A stretch of DNA of 64,000 bases from Terfezia claveryi (taxonomy: Eukaryota; Ascomycota; Pezizomycetes; Pezizales; Pezizaceae). Location of the stretch: positions 1-64,000 of the forward strand of contig WHUX01000182.1 of the NCBI GenBank assembly GCA_015179025.1. The letters are read 5' to 3'. The position numbers and the translations under genes are program-made. The notes under the pieces were generated by a model, which was not told the origin of the DNA, did no database searches, and worked only from the letters and a program-made list of their open reading frames with translations. Within the stretch, counting starts at the first letter, position 1. Each line of letters opens with the position of its first letter. Below, piece after piece: positions 1 to 10,477 of the stretch.

Positions 1-489
1 ATAAGGCCCCTGTCCCCTGTCTCTCTCTCTCTTCTTCCCTACTTCTTTCTTCAGAGATTCATAGCTTAATATACGGTATCTTACTCTATATTCGGAGCTT
101 CATCACATAATCTTTCACAATAGCGTCGATCTGTTTGATACAGAGGATACCAGTGCCAGTCCATGTCCAACTAACCAACGGAGTTAGAAGGCCAGAGAGG
201 AGTGTGCTAGAAGACATCCGTATTTCCTGAACGTAACCATCGGCCTACACTGGAGCGGAGGCCGTGCATTCTATACTCTTGTTTCTTCTTTGACCCTTTC
301 GGAGCACTCTGGAACCTTGCTCACTCCGCGAGAGGTGACCTGTCGTCCCAGCTAGCACTTGCACAAAAGGGCCAGGACGTAACCACTGGTAGTTGGGACG
401 TCGGTTAGTTTTTAGGAGATATCCGACAGCTTTATCCTCTCTTCCGGTTGCGAGTTACCCCTCAACCAGCTTGCTGTCGGGGTGGCGGC

Positions 490-714
490 TTCCCTTACGG
501 GTCGCACCGCCCACCAAGGATCACCGGAAGGGAAAGTGACGGTGCGAAAAGGGCACATATAAGCGGCTGGATCGCACCTCTTAGATAGATCTTAGCAGTA
601 GAACACCAGCACCATAAGCCTCGAGCCTTATAGCGATAGCTGAGATAGTTACCAATAACAAGCCTTTGATTACTCGAACAAGATTCCCTCCACTCATAAC
701 CTCGTATTCTTACA
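490..714 (+). repeat. LTR-like repeat (solo, copy 1)
   Basis: This stretch shares a TATA-like block (ATATAAGCGG) and the ending CATAACCTCGTA...TACA with 15.4-15.65 kb, and with the reverse strand near 36.76 kb. At 36.76 kb the matching end lies directly beside a primer-binding-site-like sequence, so I read all three as one LTR family in which this copy is solo. The left boundary is not resolved. Confidence 0.45.
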
Positions 715-1043
715 CTCTCCACCCTTCTTCTAAAACTGAACCTAACCCTGCTGCCCACGTGCCTAGGTTTTTGGACGACTCTGATTTAGGGTCCACAATC
801 TCCCTATAAATTACCGGGAATGGGCTTGTGTCCTCCCTGTCGCCCCATGACATCTCTTCCAGGTCTGTATTGCTTATGAAGAACGCCTCTGAAATGGCAG
901 TCCTTCTACGATGCAGGTCGTTACCGTGTTGCCATGATGTATCCTCCGTGATGTAGGCCTTGATCTGTTTATCACCCGTCCTAATTGTTAGTGATTGAAT
1001 GCCGTACATTCATTCATTCCGCCCATGCCTTGCTATTCCATAC

Positions 1044-1216
1044 GCAGCAACCTTCGGCCTGCAGATCTTAAGGCAAGCAACGGCAGCAACCTTCGGCCTG
1101 CAGATCTTATGGCAAGCAACGGCCTTCACAGGCATTGCGTGCTTCGGCCTTCACAGGCATTGCGTGCTCTGGCCTGATCATATGGCAAGCATCGGCCTTC
1201 ACAGGCATTGCGTGCT
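1044..1216. repeat. Short tandem repeats, 39-bp and 24-bp units
   Basis: Two nearly identical 39-bp units (starting about 1044 and 1083, sharing the core CTTCGGCCTGCAGATCTTA) run into three copies of a 24-bp unit with core CCTTCACAGGCATTGCG. The repeats keep short ORFs open by chance; I see no coding signature. The flanking sequence from 1 to about 490 has a CT-rich start and no recognisable gene. Confidence 0.7.
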
Positions 1217-1479
1217 ACTCATATGTCCTTCTTCTTCTTCACTTTCTTATGTACGTTCATTCATGTATATATATCTGGTTGATTCTCCTACTTGGGAAAT
1301 GGGATATACAACTACACATCTCTTCACTTCTATATACTCTTCTCTACGTGACAATCTCACTTCGCTCATTCGTATTATCCTTCAGTGGACTTTTGGATCT
1401 CACTGCTGCCTATACCTCCCTCCTTTACCTCTTAAACTAATCGCTCTACCTGCCCATGAACGTTTCATGTCCTCTATTT

Positions 1480-1722
1480 TGTTCTGTAGAGGCTCAACAT
1501 TGGCAAGTTCAGAAGGGGAGGCTCAGTCAGGCCCGCGGGTCATCGGCTCGTCCATTAATGACAGCATGGGGTCTCATATTCCTTCATATTTGTACTTACC
1601 TTGCGTGGTTCTGGCAGATCAACTTGCCTTAACCTTGAATCCACCCGGGCTTCTGGGTGGCTCCTCATGGCCCCCCTAATGGGGCCCCATAGGAGTAACA
1701 AGTATTTTTTTTTTTAAAAAAA
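1480..1722 (+). mobile_element. LINE 3' tail fragment (family A)
   Basis: The segment is homologous to the 3' end of the LINE at 2192-3298: both contain TTAATGACAGCATGGGG, then CTTGAATCCACC, then a GGGGC...CATAGGAGTA block before an A/T tract. Only the untranslated 3' end is left, which is typical of a strongly 5'-truncated non-LTR retrotransposon copy. The tract here reads T-run then A-run rather than a clean poly-A. Confidence 0.65.
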
Positions 1723-1764
1723 AAAGGGTATGAAGTTGGAGACGAAGCTTGGAGTTGTAATATC

Positions 1765-2177
1765 TTGTATTCCATCAAGGTTGGTCTCACGGATCCTGAC
1801 GAGGGACTCCTGACGAGGGGGCTCGTGCCGTTTCCGCACCGCTCCCGACGTCCCCTTGGTCGTCGTCGTCATCTTCAGACAGTCCGGGGCCCGCGATACG
1901 GAGAGCCCAGGGATGATATGGAAGGGGTGGTGGCTCTCGATGGCCCTGAGGGAACTTTGGACAAGTTGGCCTTGGTTATCTTTGAGATCTGGCGAGATGA
2001 CGATCCTCTAGCCTTGGCTGTGGCTTCTCTGCCTATCCGTATGCAGTCTTCGGCTTCCTCCAGAGTGGGAGGCCCAGTTTTGTTCTTAGATGGTATTGGG
2101 GGGGTTTCTTCTAATTTTACCGGACTAGAACTCTCGAGAAAGGACAACCTAAGTATATAGCTATCTACGGAGTAGTC
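1765..2177. other. Unassigned open frames between two LINE copies
   Basis: A plus-strand frame (1765-2160) and an overlapping minus-strand frame (2228-1875) are both open. The minus-strand translation is rich in Pro, Ser, Lys and Glu and looks the more protein-like. It crosses the LINE insertion point at 2191/2192, so any gene here is broken. I do not recognise a family. Confidence 0.25.
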
Positions 2178-2191
2178 TCGTACCACATGCG
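2178..2191. repeat. Target-site duplication of the LINE (14 bp)
   Basis: TCGTACCACATGCG here is repeated exactly at 3299-3312, directly after the poly-A tract. Confidence 0.85.
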
Positions 2192-3298
2192 GACAGGAAG
2201 AAAAGGCATAGTAGCAAGTGGAGTCCACAGCGAGGACCGGACAGGAGGCTCCCCTGATGATTATGGAGGTTACCTAGGAGACCTAGCCACAGTAGCAGAT
2301 GGCGAACTGTTTGCAATGCAACTAGCCCTCGACAAGGAAGACACGGATATGCTAGCAATCTTGTCGGACTCCCAAGCAGCACTCCAGGCAGTCTACAACA
2401 TGAGTTCCGGCTCTCCCCCCAGGTCAGGTATCCAAAAAAGCATCAAGTCCCTCCTAACAAATAACCCACACAGAGACACGCAAATATCTTGGGTCAGGGG
2501 CCACCTAGGTATTCCAGGCAATGAAAAAGCAGACCGGACCGCAAGCTTCCAGTCGCACCTCGGAGAATTCACGGGCCAGGCACGGACAGTTACAGAAGGG
2601 GGTCTCCGGGCGTTCTCTAAAGCCACGCGGAAGGAAGCAAGAACTAAGGCAGGGTATGGCACAAGAAGGGTGGAATGGAACCGCCACGCCTTATCCACCT
2701 ACACTTGGCTACGGACGAACAGAGGTCCACAGAAAAGCTGGCTCCACCATATTGGCAAAGCAGACTCGGCAGAATGCGCATGCGGACACCACACTGAGAC
2801 AGGAGAGCACATTGTCTTCAATTGCCCACGCTTCAATCGACACCGGAGAGATCTGTTGGGGGAAAAGAATAGTTGGGAGGACCTTGACAAGCCGGAATGG
2901 AGAAAGGAGGGGGAGGAAACATATGAGGCCACGGAGGCCTTCTTCGGGCTCTTATTCCGAGAGCTCACATAGTACAGTCAATTATTACGAGTCCCCTTTG
3001 TTTTTAGTGCTTCATTTCTTTAAGTTCAGCCAATCTCCTTAGTTCTCAGTTTTCAGTTTTAGTTCACGGATATTGGGTTTTTGAAGCGAGCCCAGTCAGG
3101 CTCTCGAGTCATCGGTCAGTCCGTTAATGACAGCATGGGGCTACGTTTCCTTTTCATCCTTGCTCTTTGTATGTAGTCTGCGCGGGTCTGGCAGATTAAC
3201 TTGCCTTACCCTTGAATCCACCGGGCTTCCGCGTGGCTCCTCATAGTCCCCCCTACGGGGCTGCATAGGAGTACTGAGTTTTAAAAAAAAAAAAAAAA
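2192..3298 (+). mobile_element. 5'-truncated Tad1-like LINE (family A) with RNase H
   Basis: A non-LTR retrotransposon copy keeping only the end of ORF2. The frame to 2972 encodes most of an RNase H domain: a DGELFA glutamate, an LSDSQAA aspartate and a GNEKAD aspartate are visible. The first catalytic aspartate would lie upstream of the truncation. A Cys/His cluster follows (CACGHHTETGEH...FNC), as in Tad1-type ORF2 C-termini. The element ends in about 16 A residues (3283-3298). The 14-bp sequence TCGTACCACATGCG lies on both sides (2178-2191 and 3299-3312), a perfect target-site duplication that fixes both boundaries. Confidence 0.88.
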
Positions 3299-3354
3299 TC
3301 GTACCACATGCGTGCTCGCCAAGGCTGACCCGCTACACAAGGGCAGAGACAGCA

Positions 3355-3401
3355 ACTCGCCAGATGTGGAGGGTGTTGTGCCAACCAGATTACTCGCCAG
3401 A
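3355..3401 (-). mobile_element. Micro-insertion with the TAGTCTGGTTGGCAC-type motif and 10-bp duplication
   Basis: A 27-nt insert (3365-3391) ends in GTGCCAACCAGATTA, the reverse complement of the recurring TAGTCTGGTTGGCAC motif with one change. It is bounded by exact 10-bp direct repeats ACTCGCCAGA at 3355-3364 and 3392-3401. See the family-level finding at 27.8 kb. Confidence 0.6.
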
Positions 3402-4025
3402 ATGGGTTAAGCAACATAGTGCCGTGACAGAATTATCGTCATGCTAGGGGTTCTGCATCAAGGAGTTTATACTATACTATGCAGTATAACTACGAGGGTC
3501 TGATCGAGACTACTATGCAGTAGTCTTGTTGCATACTTTGCAGAGGGTGCTTTATTCTATCCTTTGAACTATAACGTTGGTGATTGTCCATATCAGGTAG
3601 TCTATATTCAGTAAAATGCCATCACTAGCATGTCACTTGGATGGTGATCGATATGTCTATAATGATATACTAGTACGCTATACTTATATTAAGTCTGAAG
3701 AGTGACGAAAACTCATAAGATATCGATATATTCCTTCTAACCAACGCGAGAACGACCAGAGTCCTGGCATGAGACTAGATAAGAATATACAGGATACCCC
3801 TTGATACGAAAAGATTGGGTTAGTCAGACTAGAAAAGCGTACCACTACAGTTATCGGACGGTACAACAGGTCAGCTAACTTAGGTGGGGTTAAGTAGGCA
3901 TAGCAGTCATAATTCAAATAATTCAAAAAATCAAGACAGTCAGTGCACACAAAATGTAAATAGGAGAAAATCGGTGAGTTTGACAGTAGATACAATAATA
4001 CACAAGTCCAGAGCCTCACCAATCT

Positions 4026-4330
4026 TTGGAACCCTTTGGGAACTGTCTTCATAATTTTCAACTTAGTCTGGTTGGAATCGAGCCAGCAGCGGATGACCCC
4101 CTACCAGGACAACAACACCTTCCACCCCTACCTGTGGTGATCGAGGGTAAAGAGAAATGGGAGGTGGAGGAAGTGCTGGACTCGAGAAAAAGGTACGGTA
4201 GGCTGCAATATAAGGTCAAGTGGTTGGGGGACGAAGAAACTACCTGGTAGCCGGTGGAAGATCTGGAGAATGCCCCCGACAGGGTTGCACTGTTCCACCA
4301 GCGTTATACCAGAAGCTCCGCCCCGCAGAA
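4026..4330 (+). pseudogene. Chromovirus integrase C-terminus with broken chromodomain
   Basis: A plus-strand frame encodes a chromodomain-like segment: KEKWEVEEVLDSRKR, then LQYKVKWLGDEETTW, a TAG stop at 4248-4250, then PVEDLENAPDRVALF in the same frame. The spacing of Trp and the aromatic residues matches the chromodomain at the integrase C-terminus of Ty3/gypsy chromoviruses, which is used to target integration to heterochromatin. The stop falls just after the conserved ETTW, where a Trp or Glu codon would be expected. No integrase core or reverse transcriptase is recognisable upstream, so this is the end of a pol remnant. Confidence 0.75.
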
Positions 4331-4427
4331 TGATATTTTGTCTTGCTGTTGTTGTTGGAGTTGGGGTTATTGTTATTGTTGTTATTGTTATTGTCAATGT
4401 TGTTCTGATCTTGAGAAGCTCCAGCCT

Positions 4428-4660
4428 AAAGGGAGGATAGTTGTCACACGCCTAACGTACGCTTACATAATCTCGGCTTCAGTTTCTACGGAATTAGACG
4501 GAGCAGAGGACGTATGGAGTCTTGTTCGGATAGCACAATATCATAAATGCGAATTTTGTGTTTCTAGCCATTTCCTAGCAACAAGATTTTCTGTTCCGCC
4601 AGTGGCAAGGCTTGAGATACTTGCCGTCTCGTACTCCAAGGAAGCTTTTAACATCTGATT
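4428..4660 (+). repeat. Probable polypurine tract and start of a Ty3 3' LTR
   Basis: After the chromodomain remnant, a purine run (AAAGGGAGGATAG, ending at about 4440) is followed by TGTCACACGCC from 4442. TGTCA is a common LTR start, and the order pol end, purine tract, TG is as expected. The right end of the LTR is not resolved. Confidence 0.45.
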
Positions 4661-5341
4661 TGTCGAGATCACCATCATACCATATTAATTCGCAACTAAG
4701 ATAGTATCACTCGGCAGGACAGTATTAGTGTAAAAGACAGGGCCTAAGCTTGGCCGAGATATCCCGAATGGTGTATTAGACAGCAAATTTTTCATATAGG
4801 ACAGTAGTGTGGTAATCTTGACGTTGACTGACGCTGCCGGTTTCTTACACTCATCACCAACCTCACTTGTTCCGATGTCAATTCCGCTGGCACCTCGTGC
4901 TGGACCCAATGCGCAAACAACAAGCCAAAAAAACTCGAGTTACCTCTGTTTTGCAACTGCAGAAATCTGGCAAGTGTAAGGTTCACTTACACGTGATCAG
5001 AGAGGAGCGGCTGCATGCCGGTTGTATGCCGAAAGCGGCACGTACCCAAAGGGGAGTGACGGATAGTGGTAGGGACCTGTGTAGATATTCGGGGATCCCA
5101 AATGGCTCATAGCCCTTACAGTTGGTAGCAACACCTCCTTTCCGCCAAAGGTCTACCTCAAACATCCTGACAAGATCTCGAGAAAATACTTCTTGCTTGC
5201 TCATCACTCCTACATTCTGCTTCGAGACCACGTCAGGTCAACAGGGCAACTCAGGTGCTTCCAAGAGGCAAGTTCTCCTGAGCCGAATTGTCCACCTCGC
5301 ACCTAGCCTCGCACCACGGTGCTTATTAATATTCCAAACCT

Positions 5342-6065
5342 TACTCCTTCTTCAAAGATGAAACGAACACCGGGACGAACTCACCAGGGAAGAGGCATCA
5401 GCGTTCAAAAGTTCCCAGAACTCCGTTTGTGGATCCCTTCTCTAGCTACCCTCAAGAAGAACCAGAAGAGAACAGAGAAGAAACCCGGAGCCAGGAAGTG
5501 ACGAAGAAGGAGAGCCCACCCCCAAAAAGAAAGACGGGAACACCCCTCTACCCAGGGCTTCCGTCGATGCCACCGACTCGGGGATTCAGACGCCGTGTGA
5601 CGGCCAGACCTTCTCCGCTGGCCGAGAAACAGCACAGAAAAAGACAACCGGAACGCCAAGTTGACAACCATTTCTCTGACTTCAAGGGAGTACTCCGCCG
5701 GATGGAGGAAACTAAGAAGAAGGAGACGGCAACCCAAGAGTTGGAAAAGGTAACAAAGGGAATGGACCGCATGGAGAAGACACTCTCCCGGATGGATACC
5801 AACCCCCGAGCAGGTGCCCCAAAACAGACATGGGAACCCCCCTCGCCAAATGAGACCCATATTTTCGATCTACCCCCATCGCGAACAATTTTCGACGATC
5901 CTACCGCCAACCGCCAACCGCCAACCTACCCTTCGCACCGATGAGGAGCCACGGGAGAATCTCCAGACGAGGATTACGAGGATCACAGGCCGAAGGGCAG
6001 AGGCACAGATGTCGTGACAGAGCACCTCCCAACAGGGGTCGGGCGGAAATCCGGCCCATGGACAA
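5342..6065 (+). pseudogene. Gag-like remnant of a retrotransposon
   Basis: A reading frame begins at ATG 5359 or the preceding in-frame codons and changes frame near 5410-5425. It continues to a stop at 5942-5944, with further related codons to about 6060. The product is highly charged and Pro/Arg/Glu-rich (VDPFSSYPQEEPEEN, then a stretch with KGMDRMEKTLSRMD that may form a coiled coil). Composition and position downstream of a Ty3 tail suggest a gag amino-terminal region. No zinc knuckle or capsid motif is present, so the call is inference. Confidence 0.35.
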
Positions 6066-7446
6066 GGCAAGTTAAATTGCCAGGTCCGACACTACGTATA
6101 TGAATTCAAGTTAACGGACTTGTGTCCGATGACCCAGAAGGGCTCGACTGAGCCTCGACCTGAACAGAAACGTACTAGTAAGGCAAGCAGATACCCTGAG
6201 GGACTTGTGAAGCTAATTATACCAATCAGAAATTCTACGTGAGTCCATGGTAGAGGTAATTAAAGAAGGCCTCCATGACCTCAAAGGATTCCTCCCCCCC
6301 TTCCTGCGCTCCGGCTTGTCCAGCCCTACCCAGCTGCGTTTGCCCCAAGAAGGCTGGCTCTCGCGTGTCTAAACCGTGGACACTCGAAGGTGATGTGCTG
6401 TCCGTTCCCTACCGGGTGTCCACATTCGCAAGCGGTGGAATCCGCTTTGCCGATATAGTGTAGCCAGCTTTTCAGTTATGCCACTGTCAGCGTCTTTCCC
6501 GAAATTCTTGTATAAGGCAGTATCTCGTATATAAACTAGTATCATATATAAGACAGTAAATTCAAGGCCTTTCCGACCGCACGTTTGTAAATAAGAAGCA
6601 TTCTTACTTGCGAGTTAATAGGGTACCGCCTGAAACCATTTCTGAAGCTCCTGATTTCTTTCTAGAGCCAGACCGTGCCCCTATATACGATTGAAAGTAT
6701 AAAGGGCAGATGACACCGTTGGCAGGATCCTCCAAACTATCCTTCATAAGCTTCTTTCGCTAACAGCAAATCATGGTGCTGGTAGGGTCATTGAAAGGAA
6801 ATTTTTCTTTGCAGTCCATTTGTTCAATGTCATCTTCCCCACTCGGTGCAAGTTACATTTCTTAAGAAACTTTCAGACTGCTCCCCTTCTTTCACCGTCT
6901 GCATTACTGGAGATGCTAATACAACCCCCCCCCCGGATAACATCCTTGAGATCCTGATTGGCATTTTCATAAACTCATTAATTTTTGTTTGATTTTTAAC
7001 TCATCCTTGTCCTGAATCGCCTCTGTGAGTCCCCTAAGCGTTTCCCTTTATTCCTCCCTACCTCCATACTAGATACTCTTTTGGGCATGCAAGGGCCAAA
7101 TCGTCGCCACCATAGACAATTGCTTCCATAGCCTTGAACTTTCATTTGTTTGATCGTAAATTTTGCCGCTGAAATACAGATTAGTGTTGAGTAAAAGAGG
7201 ACATTCTCGCATAGATATCCAATCGTCTTAAATGACCTGGAAAGCTCCTTGATTGTAGTTGGAGCGCTTCTCATGCAATACTCTCTGGCGGCGCCGGTGG
7301 CGCCTTTGCGAGTCCGTTGCTGCAGGCGCAAGTATTAGTTGAGACAGATCTACTGCGGAGAGACCAATGGCCAGGTGTTCACAGATGCTAGGATATGCTA
7401 TGTTTTTTTTTTTTGGCGGGGGGTGTTAAGAGTATCATATTGAACA
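6066..7446. other. No gene recognised
   Basis: Only short chance ORFs. A run of ten or more C lies near 6926 and a T-run near 7404. No repeat boundary or RNA gene is recognised. Confidence 0.5.
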
Positions 7447-8885
7447 ATGCCTCAAGGTTTTGAATTCGAAAAAAACGACACCCGCTACAGTCGGTACCAA
7501 AGGGTCGAAGAAATTCACAGGAAGATCCCGGAGGAGCTTGGGATTGACGACTTCGAGACATAAATTCAGGATAGTATGGACTCGCAAATTGCTAAAATGG
7601 CGCAGGCCGTTGTAGACTCGTTAGAAGTAACAAAGGTTACTCAGAAAACTCGACAAGCATAAGGAGGCTCTAATGGGTGCAACATACTTTCGATTGGACA
7701 TGCACAAGAGTAGGCTCAGCAGGATCATCTTCTAGTAGAATGGAACCCGTTAACCTGCAGAAAATTACTAATCTCACTGCATGTCTCGAAGCAATTGCGG
7801 ATCTAAAGCACGTGATCTAAAGGTGCGTTAACAACTTCCGGGAGCTTCAAAATTCGAATGAAAACCAAATATACGGATGCAAATCGCGTGAGATTCGGAA
7901 GTCAATGGCCAACTTCAAGGAATTCTTTACCCTTCTCGATCAAATCTAGAGATCCTGTAGAGCGACTGATATAGCCCATCCACCCATCCTTTAAAGTCCG
8001 TCGTGCCTACAGCAGGGTAAAAAACTCGAAAAAGCAATTACCAGGAAGCAATGGATGACTATCCGAATTTTTTTCCTGATATATAGAACCGAGTTTTTGG
8101 GTGCAAATTATTTTCCGGTTCTGAACAGGTGTTAAGGACAGCAGTTCGCAAACAACAATAGTGGCAATCTTTGAACCTGTAAAGAAGTTGTACATTGAAC
8201 TCTTTAAGGATAACAGTCACCCATCCTTGTTGCAGGATGGCGAGGGTCAAGGAAAACCACGGTAACCACCTAGGAGCAATTGGGCTGTAGGGGAGATCAT
8301 AAACGAATCAGCTGTATGGCCTCAGGTATTCAAGCGAAATACGAATATGAAAAGAAAAGAACTATTACAGGCAGGCATTTGGTGAGAAAAATATTTATAT
8401 ATTGACGATGTTGCTACCGTCAAGGAGTCCTGGGGAAATATGATGAAGCATTGAGAATTATTCTAGGAAGTCTTGGAGGCAACAACAACGAGAGTATAAC
8501 GGCCATCCATCGACTTTCATTACTCTCTGTAAGGTAGTAGCTGTGTCTGAATCCAAGTTCAACGACGCTTGTCAAAGCCTACGGCAATTCGAATGACGAT
8601 ACTGTTGTTGCCCTGACAATAGCAAGCCCGACTCATGGAAAGCCAATTAAATACAAAGATGCACTGAACAGGCTTGAGTCAGTGATCACCTTATGCAAAA
8701 TTGTCAATGCCGAAGGCCCTTAGCTATCAGCTCGATCTATGCGTATAACGTAAGGATTATGAGACAGCAGTTGGACTTCTTAATCAAGCACTTGCCTCCT
8801 AGACGAGTGCCCTGGATACGGATCACCCTTGGCTTCTAGAAGTGAAATATTGGAAAGGCTGGTTCCTCACTGGAAAGTAGTACTG
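7447..8885 (+). pseudogene. Degenerate TPR (kinesin-light-chain-type) repeat protein gene
   Basis: A coding-like stretch starts at ATG 7447 (MPQGFEFEKND...). It carries a helical charged N-terminal region and then many in-frame stops and frame changes. Near 8447-8530 a segment reads EALRIILGSLGGNNNES, then ITAIHRLSLLS. Near 8760-8878 another reads ETAVGLLNQALAS, a stop, then TSALDTDHPWLLEVKYW. Both match the A-helix/B-helix pattern of fungal TPR_10/TPR_12 repeats (Ala-Leu...Leu-Gly-xx-His-Pro). Such repeats are common at the C-terminus of fungal NLR-like proteins, but no NB-ARC or NACHT P-loop is visible here. More than ten lesions make it a pseudogene. Confidence 0.6.
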
Positions 8886-10477
8886 AGGGGGATGCACGTC
8901 CTCGTCATAGGCTATATTTACAATGTCCCTTCATATTTCTCATGACACAGCTATATTCACAATTGTTCAGTGTGAAGGTGGGAAATTTATCACATCGAAT
9001 ATATACATAGCGATCCCACAGACTGTGATCGCATGGCCCCATCATAGGCTTTTGTGCGCCTATGCATGCATACTATTGGTTGAGAGTACTGGTACTCCGG
9101 CCAAGGTGGCAAAACTAGCCATAAATCGCTTGTAGCTTTAGAGATTGTTAAATTTCTCCACCTTACAAGTTATGACGCATTCAGCATGGAGAAGTCAGAG
9201 TACACACGTTGCCATACAAATTTGTATGGGAAGGTACATGGCGAGCACACCTATCCTACTCTCAACCACCTATATAATCAAATATTAATTCCAGTCTTGC
9301 TGGCTTTGGTGGTTAGTTTATCAGAAAATTGTAAAAACAACGTCTGACGATGTCTTATAGCATAGAACTATATGTATACTTTGAGGGTAGGAGAGTGTAT
9401 ATTTGCAATTAATGTTTACTCTCAATTGCCTGTAACAACGTCCATACAATTGTTATGTGAACACGTATACCCCTACAAATGCCGTGAAGTGTCAGAAATC
9501 AAAAATGCTATACGTTCTACCTATCTCCAGTAAATAGATACAAACTATGGAAGGCTACAAATCAAGCCAGAAATTATAGCTCTTGGATTATATTTCATCA
9601 CCTGGAGACCCTAAAAGATTGGGATGGCATTGATACACCATATTATCATACAAATTTGTATGGTAAAAGCAACCACAACACCACAGTTAAAGGAATATAG
9701 CTTCAGCAAAATCACATGAATAAACTTAATTCAGATATGATATAGTCTAGGAGTCGGTCGAGAGATAATAATTTATGCCCTAGAGAGTACCAAGCCTCTT
9801 TATGGATTGTTGATATTTCTTAGTCAAAGGGCATTTTTCGCCAAATTTGTGTAAAATGTAGACTAATGAATGGCATGGAGGTATACGTAGCTTAGATCAT
9901 CGAATAAGGCCACGTATAACAATCACTACAAATAATTAGTTCCCTGAAACTGTGAAATTATATATTCTGGCTGGTACTAGCCACTCAACGCTGATTGCTC
10001 CCAGACTTTTTCCACCACCGAATGTATAATACAACCATTCCTCCATGACCCTGGCAATTCTATCCAGCAAAATAAACGCAGCTAGTGAATTTAAATCCAA
10101 CACTGGCAGTGTATAAAATACAAATTAAGGGTTCTAAAGCATGCAAGTGGGCAGTGCAGTAGTTTGAAGAATGAACAAATAGAAAAGGCGAATAAGTAAT
10201 TACGACACGAACTGAACTGGTACTAACTTGCTGCAAGAATTTCGTGGCCACTCTAAATGAAGCATCATAATACACAAAAAGTTAATAGTAACGTAGGGAA
10301 AAAATGGGGGACAAAATTTCACCCGAAAAAATATTAATCAACTACATGATGTTTTCCACAACATGCTTCAAATAGAAATATCCAGTACACAATATCTACT
10401 GCAGCTTAGCAGCTTCTGGTCTTCTGGCTTGTTCGTCCAAGGGCCTTGCATCCGTGTGAATGCTTCCTTGGTGATCA
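8886..10477. other. AT-rich gene-free stretch with two palindromes
   Basis: No supported coding region. An 18-bp perfect palindrome CCATACAAATTTGTATGG lies at 9212-9229, and its 16-bp core recurs at 9647-9662. From about 10280 to 10477 is the presumptive 3' UTR/terminator side of the minus-strand kelch gene. Confidence 0.5.

Noticed and set aside
710..1009. 99-codon minus-strand ORF beside an LTR, with a purine-rich GAAGAAGGGTGGAG next to it
   Set aside because: It could be read as the end of a retroelement with a polypurine tract. However, the other LTR copies place the LTR in the opposite orientation, so the tract is probably coincidental.
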